13,893 bases of DNA from CAZNMF01 sp964573795 (lineage in GTDB: Bacteria; Acidobacteriota; Vicinamibacteria; Vicinamibacterales; SCN-69-37). The notes beneath the pieces are model-generated. The model did not search any database, had not been told where the DNA came from, and saw only the letters and a list, made by a program, of their open reading frames with translations. Numbering within the stretch: the first letter of the stretch is position 1; each line of letters opens with the position of its first letter. The DNA is taken from contig CAZNMF010000472.1 of the NCBI GenBank assembly GCA_964573795.1, positions 1-13,893 on the forward strand, read 5' to 3'. Made by a program: the position numbers and the translations under genes. Positions 13,315 through 13,893 of this stretch are shown piece by piece.

Positions 13315-13881
13315 TTACGGTTGTCCCGCTCCTCGCAGCACGATCGGCGTGCGCGAGAACGGCCACGGGCCGCGCGGGCTGGTCAGCGTCAGCGTGATTG
13401 GCCCGGCATGTCCGCGCATGTCGTCTTCGTCCCATGTGGTGACGATGCGTCCGGAGCCGTCGGCGCCGATCTCGACGGACGCCAGCCGCGTGCGCGAGCC
13501 GTCGTCGTCGTTCAGCCACGCCTGCAGCGTCTCGCCCGCGTGCGCGTTGGCGAGGTCGACGGCCAGCCACATGCCGCGCGACGGGCTCCACCACGCGAGG
13601 CCGACGGCGGGCTCGCCGGTTGGACTCGTCAGTCGCACTTTCACGCCGTCTCTCGCGCTCAGGATCTCGTAGAGCCGATCCCGGCCCGCGGGCCGCTCGT
13701 GCTGATCGCCGCGAAGCTGCATCGTCCCGCGCCGGTTCGCAACGCTGCCGATCGACGAGGACGCGGCCGTGAGGCTGTCAGGCGCGGCAAACACGAAGAC
13801 GAGCGCTGCGCCGAGCGCGACGTGCAGCACGCAACTGATCGCCGTGGCGAGCCACGAGCGGGGAAGGCGGATGGTGGACAT
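13315..13881 (-). CDS. Membrane-anchored RskA-like domain protein without anti-sigma domain
   Basis: 188 residues. One hydrophobic helix near the N-terminus (about residues 10-35, WLATAISCVLHVALGAALVFVF) anchors it. The rest resembles the extracytoplasmic part of anti-sigma-K factor RskA (PF10099): VKVRLTSPTG, GLAWWSPSRGMWLAVDLANAHAGETLQAWLN, RLASVEIGADGSGRIVTTW. The usual cytoplasmic zinc-binding anti-sigma domain is absent; only about ten residues precede the helix. It may be a truncated relative or a stand-alone envelope sensor, perhaps working with a partner upstream, beyond the window edge. The ATG at 13881 lies 12 bp from the window end, so the RBS cannot be judged and a longer N-terminus is possible only if the true start lies outside. 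The stop is TAA at 13317-13315. Confidence 0.65.
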   Translation of the reverse strand: MSTIRLPRSWLATAISCVLHVALGAALVFVFAAPDSLTAASSSIGSVANRRGTMQLRGDQHERPAGRDRLYEILSARDGVKVRLTSPTGEPAVGLAWWSPSRGMWLAVDLANAHAGETLQAWLNDDDGSRTRLASVEIGADGSGRIVTTWDEDDMRGHAGPITLTLTSPRGPWPFSRTPIVLRGAGQP

Positions 13882-13893
13882 GGGGGTATTGGA

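Noticed and set aside
13217..13672. Plus-strand ORF of 151 codons opposite the RskA-like gene
   Set aside because: No domain, no RBS, Ser/Pro/Arg-rich shadow; the minus strand has a membrane helix and the RskA-like pattern.
1..13893. A complete new defence island centred on addAB, DUF262 and DUF1016
   Set aside because: addAB is core recombination machinery, the DUF262 part is a fragment, and the DUF1016 gene stands alone; shared regulation or function is not shown by the sequence.

Overview
This is a GC-rich bacterial window. The dense coding, the signal peptides ending near Ala-Gln-Gln, a 3-keto-disaccharide hydrolase (DUF1080) gene, carboxypeptidase-regulatory-like domains and many short low-complexity repeats of 7- and 8-bp units suggest Acidobacteriota, perhaps the Vicinamibacteria. 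That placement is inference from gene style, not from a marker gene.

Layout. 1-636 is the 3' end of a membrane-anchored protein of a zinc-ribbon-associated family. It converges on a minus-strand triple zinc-ribbon gene (890-1603), and the gap holds REP-like palindromes and a heptamer array. Then on the plus strand come a secreted DUF1080 protein (1734-2672), a heptamer array that changes orientation, a secreted CarboxypepD_reg-like protein (2842-3987), an octamer array, the broken tail of a DUF262/DUF1524 (GmrSD-like) restriction protein (4016-4276), another nest of repeats, and a PAS plus OmpR-type winged-helix regulator without a receiver domain (4574-5443). A REPIN-like inverted pair of palindromes (5521-5600) precedes the central operon, addB-addA (5615-11951). 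Its two genes overlap by 8 bp and should encode the two subunits of an AddAB helicase-nuclease for double-strand-break repair. Downstream are a DUF1016/YhcG-type PD-(D/E)XK nuclease gene with lower GC (12054-13217) and, on the minus strand, a membrane-anchored RskA-like domain protein with no anti-sigma domain (13315-13881).

The most unusual signal is not a gene. Arrays of heptamers (GAACCGA, GTAGCCC, AAGCCTC/GCCGTAA types) and octamers (TCCCTTCG/TCCCCTGG type) sit between genes and also, in frame, inside addB (one) and addA (two). Because 7 and 8 are not multiples of 3, an array reads the same short peptide in all three frames, and the GAACCGA and octamer types have no stop in any of the six frames. 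In addA the single unit whose phase would create TAA has diverged to CGA. The arrays therefore behave like coding-compatible insertions, in some ways comparable to Rickettsia palindromic elements. A second class, palindromes with a GTAG head, resembles the REP/REPIN elements mobilised by RAYT transposases; no RAYT gene is in the window.

Accessory traits (the DUF262 remnant, the DUF1016 nuclease, the repeats) flank core repair genes, so this is a core locus decorated by mobile and defence-like sequence rather than a compact defence island.
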